Positions 43,475-52,502 of a DNA stretch of 64,000 nucleotides are shown here, piece by piece (within the stretch, counting starts at the first letter, position 1; every line of letters begins with the position of its first letter). Both the position numbers and the translations under genes were made by a program. The notes below the pieces were generated by a model, which made no database searches, was not told the origin of the DNA, and saw only the letters and a list, made by a program, of their open reading frames with translations. Origin of the DNA: Oxalobacteraceae bacterium OTU3CAMAD1 (lineage in GTDB: Bacteria > Pseudomonadota > Gammaproteobacteria > Burkholderiales > Burkholderiaceae_D); the NCBI GenBank assembly GCA_024123915.1, contig CP099650.1, positions 6,696,001 to 6,760,000 on the forward strand. The letters run 5' to 3'.

Positions 43475-43906
43475 GTTTTCCCCAACCACCCAAGAAATTA
43501 AAAAATATTTTTTTAACGACTCCGGATTTCGGTGAACTGAACCGGCGCCGCTCCTTAAACAACTTCAGGCCCCATGCCAGCCACGTTTGAACAACTTCTT
43601 CAACGCGACCCCGGCGGGACCTTGAGACTTTGAACGTCGTCCCTACATACTGCTTACGGACAACATAAAAGCCTGATTATGCTTAATTCAACTGCTTGTT
43701 CTTGTTCGTTCTGACTGCTTTCGCCTCGCGTCGGTGGGTTATAGCTGGCGACGTGACATGCTGGCAAAATTAGTCAATGATTATATATAACAACAACGGC
43801 GCACATCAACAAATAATCCATTTTGCAACTCTTCCGTCCCTCACAGCGCACTCAGCTTTACCACAGTGCGAAATGTTAAACGGCAGGTGAAACAGCCGCA
43901 AACCCG
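43475..43906. other. Gene-free leader and promoter region of the cox operon
   Basis: These 432 bases separate coxB from the convergent-side methyltransferase stop; no gene is visible on either strand. A good promoter lies at 43780-43809. Between it and coxB lies a leader of about 300 bases, AT-rich just before coxB, with no clear riboswitch or strong hairpin that I can recognise. Confidence 0.6.
43780..43809 (-). promoter_or_regulatory. Candidate sigma-70 promoter of the cox operon
   Basis: On the minus strand TTGATG (43809-43804) and TATAAT (43785-43780) are separated by 18 bases. Both hexamers are close to consensus. Transcription would start near 43773, about 300 bases before coxB. Confidence 0.5.
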
Positions 43907-44833
43907 CTACTGGCGCGGCTTGCGGGGCAGATCGAAGCGAATAATGGCTTCACCTTTGGAAGTCACTTTCGGCGCCGGCCGGAAGGCGTGGCCGTAAATC
44001 ACCTCGAAGGTCAGTCCCAGCTTGCCGTCCGGACGGCGGGTCTTTTCCAGCGCGTCCAGCATGCGTTGCCAGGCGTGTTTGCCCATCAGTCCCCTGCCCA
44101 CCGTCCCCAGCGGATTTCCGCCCAGGGCGCGCACATCGGCCAGCAGCGCCTTGGGCGTGTCGTAGGTCACGGTGATCACTTCCATATCCAGCACCGGCGT
44201 CGAGAAACCAACCTCCACCAGTTGGTCGCCGAAGTCGTGCATATCGACGAACGGCAGCGCGTGCTGGGCCAGGTCGGCCTCGGCGAACGCCGCGCGCAAC
44301 TCGCGGAAGGTATCGGGACCGAAGCAGGAAAACATCAGCAGACTGTTTACACGCAACACCCGGCGCCATTCGGCGAACACGCGATCCGGTTGGGGATGCC
44401 AATGCAGGGCCAGATTGGACCACACAAGGTCGACGGAGTTCGGTGCCAGCGGCAATTCAGCGAAATCCCCGCACATCAGGTCGACGCCGGTCTTGGATGG
44501 CAGCAGTTTGCTCAGCAGCAGGTTCAGCGACGATTGCCTGGTCGCCTGGCCTTGCGCGGCGCGCAACTGCGCCTCGGCGGAATCGATGCCGAGGATCTGC
44601 GCGGCCGGGTAGGCTTTTTGCAACAGCGGCAAGTCGGCGCCGGCGCCACAGCCGGCATCGAGCACGCGCTGCGGCGCGATCTTGATCAGTTCCAACCGGT
44701 CGAACATGCGCGACGACACTTCGCGGCGCAGGAAATCGGCCGGGGCAATGCGTTCAGGGCGGGAAAATAGCGCGCGCACACGCTCCAGATCGATAGGCGC
44801 ACTCAGTTTGGGTGGATTTGCGGGCACATGCAT
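43907..44833 (-). CDS. bioC: BioC-like SAM-dependent methyltransferase (malonyl-ACP O-methyltransferase family)
   Basis: A 308-residue class I methyltransferase with the SAM motif VLDAGCGAGADLPLL, then LGIDSAEAQL and DLVWSNLALHWHPQPDRVFA. This layout matches BioC proteins of Burkholderiales, which methylate malonyl-ACP to start pimelate synthesis for biotin. Other biotin genes are not adjacent, so the role rests on family resemblance only. The start at 44833 (MHVPAN) has no strong ribosome site; readings further upstream run into the divergent comF gene. Confidence 0.7.
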   Translation of the reverse strand: MHVPANPPKLSAPIDLERVRALFSRPERIAPADFLRREVSSRMFDRLELIKIAPQRVLDAGCGAGADLPLLQKAYPAAQILGIDSAEAQLRAAQGQATRQSSLNLLLSKLLPSKTGVDLMCGDFAELPLAPNSVDLVWSNLALHWHPQPDRVFAEWRRVLRVNSLLMFSCFGPDTFRELRAAFAEADLAQHALPFVDMHDFGDQLVEVGFSTPVLDMEVITVTYDTPKALLADVRALGGNPLGTVGRGLMGKHAWQRMLDALEKTRRPDGKLGLTFEVIYGHAFRPAPKVTSKGEAIIRFDLPRKPRQ

Positions 44834-44927
44834 CGTGGGGTGGTCTGTAATGCGATAATGTCGGCAGTGTACATGGTTGAACGCGAATGCGACGCCTACG
44901 GCCCGCGTTTTTTGCCGGGAGCGTGGC

Positions 44928-45773
44928 ATGCGTGGCAAGCTGATCGAAGAAACAACAGCCACTGGCGGCGGCGGCGCCGGCCCGACCGGCCGTCTGCTGC
45001 GGCGCACCAGCGCGAGAGTCTTGCGTGCGTTGCTGCCGACCTCCTGCGCGCTGTGCGGACTGGGAAGCGACGACACGCTCTGCCCGGACTGCGCCGCACA
45101 ATTTTTCGGCGCCAATGTCGCCATCGCGCGCTGCGAATGCTGCGCCAACCCGCTGCCCGGCGCAAGCGCGGCGGCGGAACACAGCGGGCAAGTTTGGGCC
45201 GATAAACAGGCAAGCGGACAGCCCGGGCGCCGGCTGTGCGGCCTGTGCGCCACACATCCGCCGGCCTTCGACGTCACCTTGACGGCGGCGGACTACGCGA
45301 TGCCGGTCGATCAACTGGTGCTGCAATTGAAATTCGGCCACCGGCTGGCCTTGGCGGCCCTGTTCGCGCGCCTGCTGCGCGACGCCGTGTTGCAGCAGCC
45401 CGGCTTCATCCTGCCGGCGCTGATCTGTCCGGTGCCGCTGGGGCCGCGCCGGCTGGCCGAGCGCGGCTACAACCAGGCGCTGGAAATCGCCAGGCCGCTG
45501 GCGCGCAGCCTCGGCGTCGCGCTGCATCCGCGCCTGACGGCCAGGGTGCGCGAGACGACGGCGCAAAGCAGCGTCGCGCCGGAGCATCGCCAGCGCAACA
45601 TCGCCGGCGCGTTCGCGGTGCCGGACGCCGCGCTGGTGCGCGGAAGGCATATCGGCATCGTCGACGACGTCATGACCAGCGGCGGCACGCTGGACGAGCT
45701 GGCGGCAACATTAAAGCGCCATGGCGCAGCGCGCGTCAGCAACCTGGTGTTCGCCCGCACGCCGCCACATTGA
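44928..45773 (+). CDS. comF: ComF-family phosphoribosyltransferase-like protein
   Basis: A 281-residue protein with an N-terminal zinc-ribbon-like region (CALCG, CPDC, CECC, CGLC) and a C-terminal phosphoribosyltransferase fold with IVDDVMTSGGTLDELA as PRPP motif and RGYNQALEIARPLA upstream. ComF proteins are needed for DNA uptake in naturally competent bacteria, helping single-stranded DNA entry. The ATG at 44928 follows GGGAG; a TTG at 44877 lacks one. Nearby type IV pilus ATPases are consistent with competence, but no other competence gene is in the window. Confidence 0.85.
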   Translation: MRGKLIEETTATGGGGAGPTGRLLRRTSARVLRALLPTSCALCGLGSDDTLCPDCAAQFFGANVAIARCECCANPLPGASAAAEHSGQVWADKQASGQPGRRLCGLCATHPPAFDVTLTAADYAMPVDQLVLQLKFGHRLALAALFARLLRDAVLQQPGFILPALICPVPLGPRRLAERGYNQALEIARPLARSLGVALHPRLTARVRETTAQSSVAPEHRQRNIAGAFAVPDAALVRGRHIGIVDDVMTSGGTLDELAATLKRHGAARVSNLVFARTPPH

Positions 45774-45810
45774 ATTGCGCATTGAATATTGTAGGTTTGA
45801 GGAGAACATT

Positions 45811-46281
45811 TTGTTTCACGTCGTGCTGGTCCACCCCGAAATTCCGCCGAACACCGGCAACGTCATCCGTTTGTGCGCCAACACCGGCGCGCAGCTGCAC
45901 CTGATCGAACCGCTGGGCTTCCCGCTGGAGGATTCCAAGATGAAGCGTGCCGGGCTGGATTACCACGAGTACGCCAAGATGAAAGTGCACGCCGACTGGC
46001 AAGCGTTCCTGGCGGACCTGCAGCCGGACCCGTCGCGCATGTTCGCGATGACCACGCACGGCTCGTCGCCGTTCGCGCAGGCCAGTTTCCAGCCGGGGGA
46101 TGTGTTCGTGTTCGGCTCCGAAACCAGCGGCCTGCCGCCGGCGCTGCGCGAAAATTTCCCGCCGGCCCAGCGCATCCGCTTGCCGATGCGCCCCGACAAC
46201 CGCAGCCTGAACCTGTCGAACACGGTGGCGGTGGTGGTGTTCGAAGCGTGGCGCCAGAACGGCTACGCCGGCGGCGCATAG
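45811..46281 (+). CDS. trmL: tRNA (cytidine(34)-2'-O)-methyltransferase
   Basis: A 156-residue SPOUT methyltransferase. Knot motifs are NTGNVIRLCANTG (14-26), FGSETSGLP (101-109) and LPMRPDNRSLNLSNTVAV (124-141). It methylates the wobble ribose of tRNA-Leu isoacceptors. The start is TTG at 45811, since GAGGAGA lies 6 bases upstream; an ATG at 45721 lies inside comF. The rare start codon with a strong ribosome site deserves note. A palindromic repeat follows 30 bases after the stop. Confidence 0.9.
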   Translation: MFHVVLVHPEIPPNTGNVIRLCANTGAQLHLIEPLGFPLEDSKMKRAGLDYHEYAKMKVHADWQAFLADLQPDPSRMFAMTTHGSSPFAQASFQPGDVFVFGSETSGLPPALRENFPPAQRIRLPMRPDNRSLNLSNTVAVVVFEAWRQNGYAGGA

Positions 46282-46311
46282 CGGCTAATTAGTTACCGTA
46301 TAAATACCGAG

Positions 46312-46415
46312 GAGACACGTAGGGCGGATTAGCGTAGCGTAATCCGCCATGCATGCGTGGCCAGCGGCTCATAGATGGCGGATTACGGCTTCGCCTAATC
46401 CGCCCTACGTGTCTC
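46312..46415. repeat. Composite palindromic repeat, copy 4
   Basis: The best preserved copy: outer arms GAGACACGTAGGG/CCCTACGTGTCTC, each arm followed by GGCGGATTA ... TAATCCGCC. It lies between the convergent 3' ends of trmL and the small membrane gene. Confidence 0.87.
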
Positions 46416-46444
46416 ACCGGTAAGGCGTACGATCCAGGCCTGGA

Positions 46445-46732
46445 TCAGCGGCGTCTTGCGACATACCGCGCCAGCGCCAGCGCGGCCGTGCCGACCGCGC
46501 TGACGATGACCGTCGAGGCGGCAAACAGCGCGGGCGGATTGCGCATGCCGAGCACATCGGCGGTGAAGGCCAGCGCCACCGCCGCCATCAGCTGCGCCGG
46601 CAGCATGAACCGCAACTGCCGGAAGGCGACCGGATCGCCACGCTGCCACAGCCGCCACGCCACATACGTCACCGGCCCCCACAGCACGCCGATGAACGCC
46701 AGCACCGCGACGGCGATTAGCAGCAGCCTCAT
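46445..46732 (-). CDS. Small membrane protein downstream of rfaE2
   Basis: A 95-residue protein with three hydrophobic segments (LLLIAVAVLAFIGVLWGPV, LMAAVALAFTADVL, ASTVIVSAVGTAALALARYV) and a basic C-terminus RYVARRR. No family was recognised. Its ATG overlaps the rfaE2 stop (ATGA), so the two are co-translated. Function unknown. Confidence 0.65.
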   Translation of the reverse strand: MRLLLIAVAVLAFIGVLWGPVTYVAWRLWQRGDPVAFRQLRFMLPAQLMAAVALAFTADVLGMRNPPALFAASTVIVSAVGTAALALARYVARRR

Positions 46733-47214
46733 GCCGGACGCTGCGCGCGCACCTTGGTCAACAGCTTGGTGGTCGACCGGTCATGCTCGAAGTCGATCGC
46801 GATCGCTTGCCCGCCGTAGGCCAGCACCGCTTGACCCTCCGGTATCGCATCCATCCGATAGTCGCCGCCCTTGGCGTAGATCTCCGGCCGCGCCTGCTGC
46901 ACCACCTCCAGCGCCGTGTCCTCGTCGAAATCGACCACCAGGCTGACCGATTCCAGCGCGGCCAGCACCGCCATGCGGTCGCCGCAGTTGTTCAACGGCC
47001 GGTCGTCGCCCTTGCCCAGCCGTTTCACCGAGGCGTCGGTGTTGGCGGCCACCACCAGCGACGCCCCCAGCGCGCGTGCCTGCGCCAGATACGTAACATG
47101 GCCGCGGTGCAGGATGTCGAATACACCGTTGGTCAGCACCACCGGCTTGGGCAGCGCGGCCACGCGCGCGGCCAGTTGTTCACGGGTGCAGATCTTGTCT
47201 TCAAATTGGGGCAT
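46729..47214 (-). CDS. rfaE2: D-glycero-beta-D-manno-heptose 1-phosphate adenylyltransferase
   Basis: A 161-residue nucleotidyltransferase equal to the C-terminal half of HldE. The signature H36-x-G-H39 lies in VFDILHRGHVTYL, with KGGDYR and the STTKLL motif near the end. It makes ADP-heptose for LPS core synthesis. The ATG at 47214 (MPQFEDKIC) is the only start that fits the family; longer reading runs into the PilU-like gene, whose stop lies 19 bases upstream. The kinase half is not encoded here. Confidence 0.9.
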   Translation of the reverse strand: MPQFEDKICTREQLAARVAALPKPVVLTNGVFDILHRGHVTYLAQARALGASLVVAANTDASVKRLGKGDDRPLNNCGDRMAVLAALESVSLVVDFDEDTALEVVQQARPEIYAKGGDYRMDAIPEGQAVLAYGGQAIAIDFEHDRSTTKLLTKVRAQRPA

Positions 47215-47233
47215 GTGGGTCTTTTCGATGTGA

Positions 47234-48424
47234 TTACTTGGGTTCTTCGTCTTGCGCTTCCGCTTCGATCTGCATGCTGAGCGCGTCGGCGCCGGCGCGG
47301 CCCTCGCCGGTCTGGCCGGGCTCCTTGCGCTCGCCGCGCAGCTTGATCTGCAAGCGCAGGCCGTTGGCCGAATCGGCGTTGCGGATCGCCTCTTCATAGC
47401 CGATGTAGCCCTTATTATAAAGTTCGTACAGCGCCTGGTCGAACGTGCACATACCCAGCTCGCGCGATTTGTGCATGATTTCCTTGATCGACTGGAAATT
47501 GCCCTTGAAGATCATCTCGGCGATCGTCGGTGTATTCAAAAGAATTTCAATCGCCGCCTTGCGCCCCTGCCCGTCTTCGGTGCGCACCAGCCGCTGCGAA
47601 ACGATCGCCCGCAAGTTGGACGACAAATCCATCAGCAACTGGTTGCGCCGCTCCTCCGGGAAGAAGTTGATGATGCGGTCCATGGTCTGGTTGGAGTTGT
47701 TCGCGTGCAAGGTGCCCAGGCACAGGTGGCCGGTCTCGGCGAACGCGATGGCGTGCTCCATCGTCTCGGTGTCGCGGATCTCGCCGATCAGGATCACATC
47801 CGGCGCCTGGCGCAGCGTGTTCTTCAGCGCGTTATGCCACGACAGCGTGTCGACGCCGACCTCCCTGTGCGTGACCAGGCAGCTCTTATTCTTGTGCACA
47901 TACTCGACCGGGTCTTCCACCGTGATGATGTGGCCGGCCGAATTGGCGTTGCGATAATCGATCATCGCCGCCAGGGTGGTCGACTTGCCGGAACCGGTAC
48001 CACCGACCACCAGCACCAGCCCGCGCTTGGTCATGATGACGTCCTTCAACACCTCGGGCAGGTCGAGCTTTTCGAATGTCGGGATCTCGGAGGCGATGGT
48101 GCGGATTACCATCGCTACGTTCTGCTGCTGCACAAACACATTGACGCGGAAGCGGCAAACCTCCGGCAAGGAGATGGCGAAGTTGCATTCCAGCTCGGCC
48201 TCGAACTCGCGCTTTTGCTTCTCGTTCATGATCGACAGCGCCAGCGCACGCGTGACGCTGCCCGTCAGCTTTTGCTGGCTCAGCGGCTTCATCGCGCCCT
48301 GCGACTTGATGCTGGGCGGGAAATCGGCGGAAATGAACAAATCCGAGCCGCCCGTATGGTGCATCACTTTCAACAGCTTATGCAGGTAGGCTTGCGCCTC
48401 TTCCGGTCCGAATGTCGTGGACAT
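47234..48424 (-). CDS. PilU-like type IV pilus retraction ATPase (extra paralogue)
   Basis: A 396-residue PilT/PilU-family ATPase. Walker A is GGTGSGKS (141-148), Walker B ILIGEIRD (211-218), and the His box HLCLGTLH (233-240) follows. The pattern and TFDQALYELYNKGYIGYEEA resemble PilU rather than PilT. A distinct PilU is encoded at 53746, so the window carries two. A Gln/Glu-rich tail (about 365-396) is unique to this copy. AAGAAGGG lies just before the ATG. It is divergent from oxyR and followed by rfaE2 (19 bases). Confidence 0.85.
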   Translation of the reverse strand: MSTTFGPEEAQAYLHKLLKVMHHTGGSDLFISADFPPSIKSQGAMKPLSQQKLTGSVTRALALSIMNEKQKREFEAELECNFAISLPEVCRFRVNVFVQQQNVAMVIRTIASEIPTFEKLDLPEVLKDVIMTKRGLVLVVGGTGSGKSTTLAAMIDYRNANSAGHIITVEDPVEYVHKNKSCLVTHREVGVDTLSWHNALKNTLRQAPDVILIGEIRDTETMEHAIAFAETGHLCLGTLHANNSNQTMDRIINFFPEERRNQLLMDLSSNLRAIVSQRLVRTEDGQGRKAAIEILLNTPTIAEMIFKGNFQSIKEIMHKSRELGMCTFDQALYELYNKGYIGYEEAIRNADSANGLRLQIKLRGERKEPGQTGEGRAGADALSMQIEAEAQDEEPK

Positions 48425-48544
48425 ACACCCTTCTTTCTCAGGTTTGCGCCGCCAAGGTGCATTATATCGACACCATTCCGCTACAATGCCCTTTGTTGTC
48501 CCACAATTATTGCATCTGTACATTGCCTGTGTTCAAATAGATTC

Positions 48545-49480
48545 ATGACTCTGACCGAACTGAAATACATAGTGGCCGTTGCGCGAGCGAAACACTTCGG
48601 GCACGCCGCCGAAGCTTGCTACGTCGCGCAGCCGACGCTGTCGGTCGCCATCAAGAAACTCGAGGACGAGCTGGGCGTGGTGCTGTTCGAACGGGGCGGC
48701 GCCGAGATCTCGGTCACCCCATTGGGCGCGCAAATCGTCGCCCAGGCCGAACGCGTGCTGGAACAGACCGCCGCGATCAAGGAACTCGCCAAACAAAATA
48801 AAGACCCGCTGGCCGGCCCGCTGCGCCTGGGCGTCATCTACACCATCGGCCCGTACCTGCTGCCGCCGCTGGTCAAGGGCATGATCGATAAAGTGCCGCA
48901 GATGCCGCTGATCCTGCAGGAGAACTTCACCGTGCGCCTGCTGGAAATGCTGCGCCAGGGCGAGCTCGACGCGGCCATCATGGCGCTGCCGCTGCCCGAC
49001 CACGGCATGGCGATGCAGGCACTGTACGACGAACCGTTCGTGGTGGCCATGCCGGCCCAGCACCCGTGGACCAAGCGCAAGACCATCCCCGCCGACGACC
49101 TCAAGACCGAAAACATGCTGTTGCTCGGTAACGGACACTGCTTCCGCGACCAGGTACTGGAAGTATGTCCCGAAATGGCGCGCTTCTCGGCGCCCGGCAA
49201 CGGCATGCAGCGCACCTTCGAGGGCTCGTCGCTCGAAACCATCCGCCACATGGTCGCCAGCGGCATCGGCCTGACCGTGCTGCCGCGCGCCTCGGTGCCG
49301 GACATGAACACCACCGAAGGCATGCTGCAGTTCCGCAACTTCGACGCGCCGCAACCATCGCGCCGCGTGGTCATCGTCTGGCGCAAGAGCTTCACCCGCA
49401 AGGCCGCCATCGACGCCGTCTGTGAAGTCGTCGCCTCCTGCAACCTGCCCGGCATCACCACCCTCTGCGACGAGGAATAA
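48545..49480 (+). CDS. oxyR: Hydrogen-peroxide-responsive LysR regulator OxyR
   Basis: A 311-residue LysR regulator with the redox pair C199 and C208 in [16 protein letters not shown] at exactly the E. coli OxyR positions. The helix-turn-helix is residues 3-60 ([17 protein letters not shown]). Oxidation to the 199-208 disulfide activates antioxidant genes. It is divergent from the PilU-like gene with 120 bases between starts, so it might also affect that gene. No katG or ahpC is in the window; glutathione peroxidase is at 54.9 kb. Confidence 0.93.
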   Translation: MTLTELKYIVAVARAKHFGHAAEACYVAQPTLSVAIKKLEDELGVVLFERGGAEISVTPLGAQIVAQAERVLEQTAAIKELAKQNKDPLAGPLRLGVIYTIGPYLLPPLVKGMIDKVPQMPLILQENFTVRLLEMLRQGELDAAIMALPLPDHGMAMQALYDEPFVVAMPAQHPWTKRKTIPADDLKTENMLLLGNGHCFRDQVLEVCPEMARFSAPGNGMQRTFEGSSLETIRHMVASGIGLTVLPRASVPDMNTTEGMLQFRNFDAPQPSRRVVIVWRKSFTRKAAIDAVCEVVASCNLPGITTLCDEE

Positions 49481-49551
49481 CCCACGTTTCCCCCGCCATC
49501 AGCGACCGTCCGGGAAAGATTTGCGATAATGCCCGTCTTTCCCTTCTCGCG

Positions 49552-50415
49552 ATGCAATCGATGAACAAGCTGCAGCTGTATTTCCGCCTGGTCAGACTGG
49601 ACAAACCCATCGGCACCTTGCTGCTGCTGTGGCCGACGCTGTGCGCGCTGTGGCTGGCCTCCGACGGCAAGCCGGACTGGATGCTGGTCGTGATTTTCTC
49701 GCTCGGCACCCTGCTGATGCGCTCGGCCGGTTGCGCGATCAACGACTACGCCGACCAGGATATCGACAAGCACGTCAAGCGCACCGCCCAGCGTCCCATC
49801 ACCAGCGGGCGCATCAGCGGCAAGGAAGCGCTGGCCATCGCCGCCGGGCTGGCGATCGTCTCGTTCTGCCTGATCCTGCCGCTCAACGCGCTGACCAAGC
49901 AGTTGTCGGTGGCGGCCGTCATCATCGCCGGCACCTATCCCTACTTCAAGCGTTTCTTCGCCATTCCGCAAGCCTACCTGGGCATCGCCTTCGGCTTCGG
50001 CATCCCGATGGCGTTCGCCGCAATCCAGGACACCGTGCCGCCGGTGGCCTGGGTGCTGCTGCTTGGCAACGTGTTCTGGGCGGTCGCCTACGACACCGAA
50101 TACGCCATGGTCGACCGCGACGACGACGTGAAGATCGGCATCAAGACCTCGGCCATCACCTTCGGCCGCTTTGACGTCGCCGCCGTCATGCTGTGCTACG
50201 GCGTGCATCTGGCGCTGTTGCTGGTGTGCGGCTTGCAGCTGGGCTTGGGATTGTGGTTCGTTGCCGGCCTGGCGGTGGCCACCGGCATCGCGCTGTATCA
50301 CTACACCTTGATCCGCGCACGGGAGCGCGACGCGTGTTTTTACGCTTTCCGCCATAATAACTGGCTGGGCGCAGCGGTGTTCGCGGGTATTGCCGTCGAT
50401 TACGCGCTGCGCTGA
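49552..50415 (+). CDS. ubiA: 4-hydroxybenzoate octaprenyltransferase
   Basis: A 287-residue prenyltransferase with about nine helices. The Asp-rich motifs are N64-D65-x2-D68-x3-D72 ([11 protein letters not shown]) and [17 protein letters not shown]. It prenylates 4-hydroxybenzoate in ubiquinone synthesis. Starts at 49552 or 49561 (two in-frame ATGs) are both possible; the first is used. It follows oxyR in the same direction with a 71-base gap. Confidence 0.93.
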   Translation: MQSMNKLQLYFRLVRLDKPIGTLLLLWPTLCALWLASDGKPDWMLVVIFSLGTLLMRSAGCAINDYADQDIDKHVKRTAQRPITSGRISGKEALAIAAGLAIVSFCLILPLNALTKQLSVAAVIIAGTYPYFKRFFAIPQAYLGIAFGFGIPMAFAAIQDTVPPVAWVLLLGNVFWAVAYDTEYAMVDRDDDVKIGIKTSAITFGRFDVAAVMLCYGVHLALLLVCGLQLGLGLWFVAGLAVATGIALYHYTLIRARERDACFYAFRHNNWLGAAVFAGIAVDYALR

Positions 50416-50502
50416 AACGATAGCCCCAGCGCAACGGCGCCATGCACTTGGCGCCTGCACCGGCTATCCCATTCAACGAGCGACAGACAGGAGGTCATCA
50501 CC

Positions 50503-50853
50503 ATGGATCAAACTCATCAGAACGGCAACGGCATCTCCGACGGCCAGGCCGCCAGCGGCGCGGCGCGCGACAAGTTGATGGACGGCTTGAAGACCGCCAT
50601 CGGCGAGGCGGAACATTATCTCAGCGATGCAGGCGAGCAAGTCAGCGGCAAGGCTTCCGAGGTCCGCGCCCGCTTCGAGGACACGTTGCGCACCGCCAAG
50701 ACGGACCTGCGCAAGCTCGAGGACAGCGTCATCGCCCGCAGCCACGAAGTGGCGCAAAGCGCCGACATCTATGTGCGCGACAACCCGTGGAAAGCGGTCG
50801 GCGTGGGCGCAGCCGTCGGCGTGCTGCTCGGCATCCTGGTGTCGCGCCGCTAA
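50503..50853 (+). CDS. DUF883 (YqjD/ElaB-like) ribosome- or membrane-anchored protein
   Basis: A 116-residue protein with a long amphipathic helix (about 20-90) and a C-terminal membrane helix (AVGVGAAVGVLLGILVSRR) that is preceded by DNPWK, the family hallmark. E. coli YqjD and ElaB tether ribosomes to the membrane in stationary phase. AGGAGG lies before the ATG. It is convergent with proC; the 61-base gap contains a 15-base imperfect direct repeat (TTCGGGCGCGCCTTAA/TTCGGGCGCGACCTTAA). Confidence 0.85.
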   Translation: MDQTHQNGNGISDGQAASGAARDKLMDGLKTAIGEAEHYLSDAGEQVSGKASEVRARFEDTLRTAKTDLRKLEDSVIARSHEVAQSADIYVRDNPWKAVGVGAAVGVLLGILVSRR

Positions 50854-50914
50854 CCGCGGCCCGGTGGTTCGGGCGCGCCTTAACTAAACGCGACGCCCTT
50901 GTTCGGGCGCGACC

Positions 50915-51739
50915 TTAATTGGCCGCGCCCAGCTCGTCGCCCATCTCCTTGCCGCGCGCGGCCGCCGCCTTCACCGCCTGGACGATGGCCGCCTTCACGC
51001 CGCTCTGCTCCATGCTGGTGAGCGCCGCGTAGGTGGTGCCGCCCTTGGACGTCACACGCTCGCGCAGCAGCGCGACCGGCTCGCTCGACTGGTTGGCCAG
51101 CTGCGCCGCGCCGGCGAAGGTGGCCAGCGCCAGCTGCGTGCCCTGCTCCGCGCTCAGGCCCATGTCCACGGCCGCCTGCTGCATCGCCTCGATAAAGTAG
51201 AACACATAGGCCGGACCGCTGCCGGACACGGCCGTCACCGCGTCGATCTTCGATTCGTCGTCCAGCCATACGGTGGGGCCGACCGCGCGCAGGATGTCGT
51301 CGGCGGCCTGCTTCTGCCCGGCGCTCACGCCGGCGGCGGCGACCATGCCGGTGATGCCCATGCCGATCAGCGCCGGCGTGTTCGGCATGCAGCGCACGAT
51401 GGCGCCGTAGCCGCCCAGCCAGCGCGCCAGGTCGGCGCTGCGGATGCCGGCCGCGACCGACACGATCAAGGTCTGCCTGGCCTGGTCCAGCAGCGGCAAC
51501 AGCTGCGCCGCCACCTCGCGCATGCTCTGCGGTTTGATCGCCAGCACGATCACGTCGGCCGCGCCGAGGGCGGCGTCGGCGGCGGTGGCCGTCGTCACGC
51601 CGTATTGCTGCTTCAGTTTTGCCAGCGACTCCGGATTCGGATCGACCACATGGATGTCCGCGCCGGCGGTCAGCTTGCCGGCCAGGCCGGCGATCAACGC
51701 GGAGGCCATGTTGCCGCCGCCAATAAATGCAATCTTCAT
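50915..51739 (-). CDS. proC: Pyrroline-5-carboxylate reductase
   Basis: A 274-residue enzyme with the N-terminal dinucleotide fold MKIAFIGGGNMASALIAGL, the VLAIKPQ strand, RCMPNTPALIG and the C-terminal signature (DAVTAVSGSGPAYVFYFIEA). It makes proline from pyrroline-5-carboxylate with NADPH. The ATG at 51739 follows AAGG; ten extra residues from an upstream start would overlap the yggS gene. It starts 1 base after the yggS stop, the common proC-yggS pairing. Confidence 0.93.
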   Translation of the reverse strand: MKIAFIGGGNMASALIAGLAGKLTAGADIHVVDPNPESLAKLKQQYGVTTATAADAALGAADVIVLAIKPQSMREVAAQLLPLLDQARQTLIVSVAAGIRSADLARWLGGYGAIVRCMPNTPALIGMGITGMVAAAGVSAGQKQAADDILRAVGPTVWLDDESKIDAVTAVSGSGPAYVFYFIEAMQQAAVDMGLSAEQGTQLALATFAGAAQLANQSSEPVALLRERVTSKGGTTYAALTSMEQSGVKAAIVQAVKAAAARGKEMGDELGAAN

Positions 51740-51740
51740 A

Positions 51741-52442
51741 TCAAACCTTGTTGTAAGTTCGTGATCCAAAAATGGCGCTGCCGACGCGCACGATGGTCGC
51801 GCCCTCGAAGATCGCCGCGCGCATGTCGGCCGACATGCCCATCGACAGCGTATCGAGCGCCAGGCCGTCGGCGCGCAGTTGCTCGTACAGCGTCCGCAGG
51901 CGCGCGAACGCGGCGCGCTGCCGTTCGAATTCCACGGCCGGCTCGGGGATCGCCATCAGGCCGCGCAACGTCAGATTCGGCAACGCCGCGACCTTGTGGG
52001 CCAGCGTCGCCACCTCCTCCGGGGCGACGCCGCTCTTGCTGGCCTCGCCGCTGATATTCACTTGCAAACAGATTTGCAGCGGCGCCATGCCGGCCGGGCG
52101 CTGCTCGGACAGGCGCTGCGCCACCTTCTCGCGCTCGACCGTGTGCACCCAATCGAAATGCTCGGCGATGGGCCGCGTCTTGTTGCTCTGGATCGGCCCG
52201 ATGAAATGCCACTCGAGCGGCTCGGGTTGCGCGCTCAACGCCGCGATCTTGTCGAGCGCCTCCTGCAGATAGTTCTCGCCGAAAGCCCGCTGGCCGGCTT
52301 GCACGGCCTCGAGCACGGCTTCCGGACCAAAAGTCTTGGACACGGCCAGCAGCTGCACCGTGTCCGGCGCGCGGCCGGATTCTTGGGCGGCGGCAACGAT
52401 AGTCGCGGTGATTGCTTGCAAGTTTTGGGGGATCGGGGACAT
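51741..52442 (-). CDS. yggS: YggS-family PLP-binding homeostasis protein
   Basis: A 233-residue PLP-binding TIM barrel. With the start at 52442 the PLP lysine is K36 in LLAVSK, the same number as in E. coli YggS, and the N-terminus (MSPIPQNLQ) aligns. An ATG six bases further upstream is also possible. Conserved segments GENYLQEALDKI and HFIGPIQSNK are present. It keeps PLP and amino-acid pools balanced. It is divergent from pilT (60 bases) and precedes proC. Confidence 0.92.
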   Translation of the reverse strand: MSPIPQNLQAITATIVAAAQESGRAPDTVQLLAVSKTFGPEAVLEAVQAGQRAFGENYLQEALDKIAALSAQPEPLEWHFIGPIQSNKTRPIAEHFDWVHTVEREKVAQRLSEQRPAGMAPLQICLQVNISGEASKSGVAPEEVATLAHKVAALPNLTLRGLMAIPEPAVEFERQRAAFARLRTLYEQLRADGLALDTLSMGMSADMRAAIFEGATIVRVGSAIFGSRTYNKV

Positions 52443-52502
52443 AATCATCGAGTAAAAGACAGCGGTAAGCGTCATCACACCAACGCCAGGCAGGGATTAT
52501 AA

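Noticed and set aside
43907..45277. 456-codon version of the BioC-like gene
   Set aside because: The extension is antisense to comF and has no ribosome site; family length fits the 44833 start.
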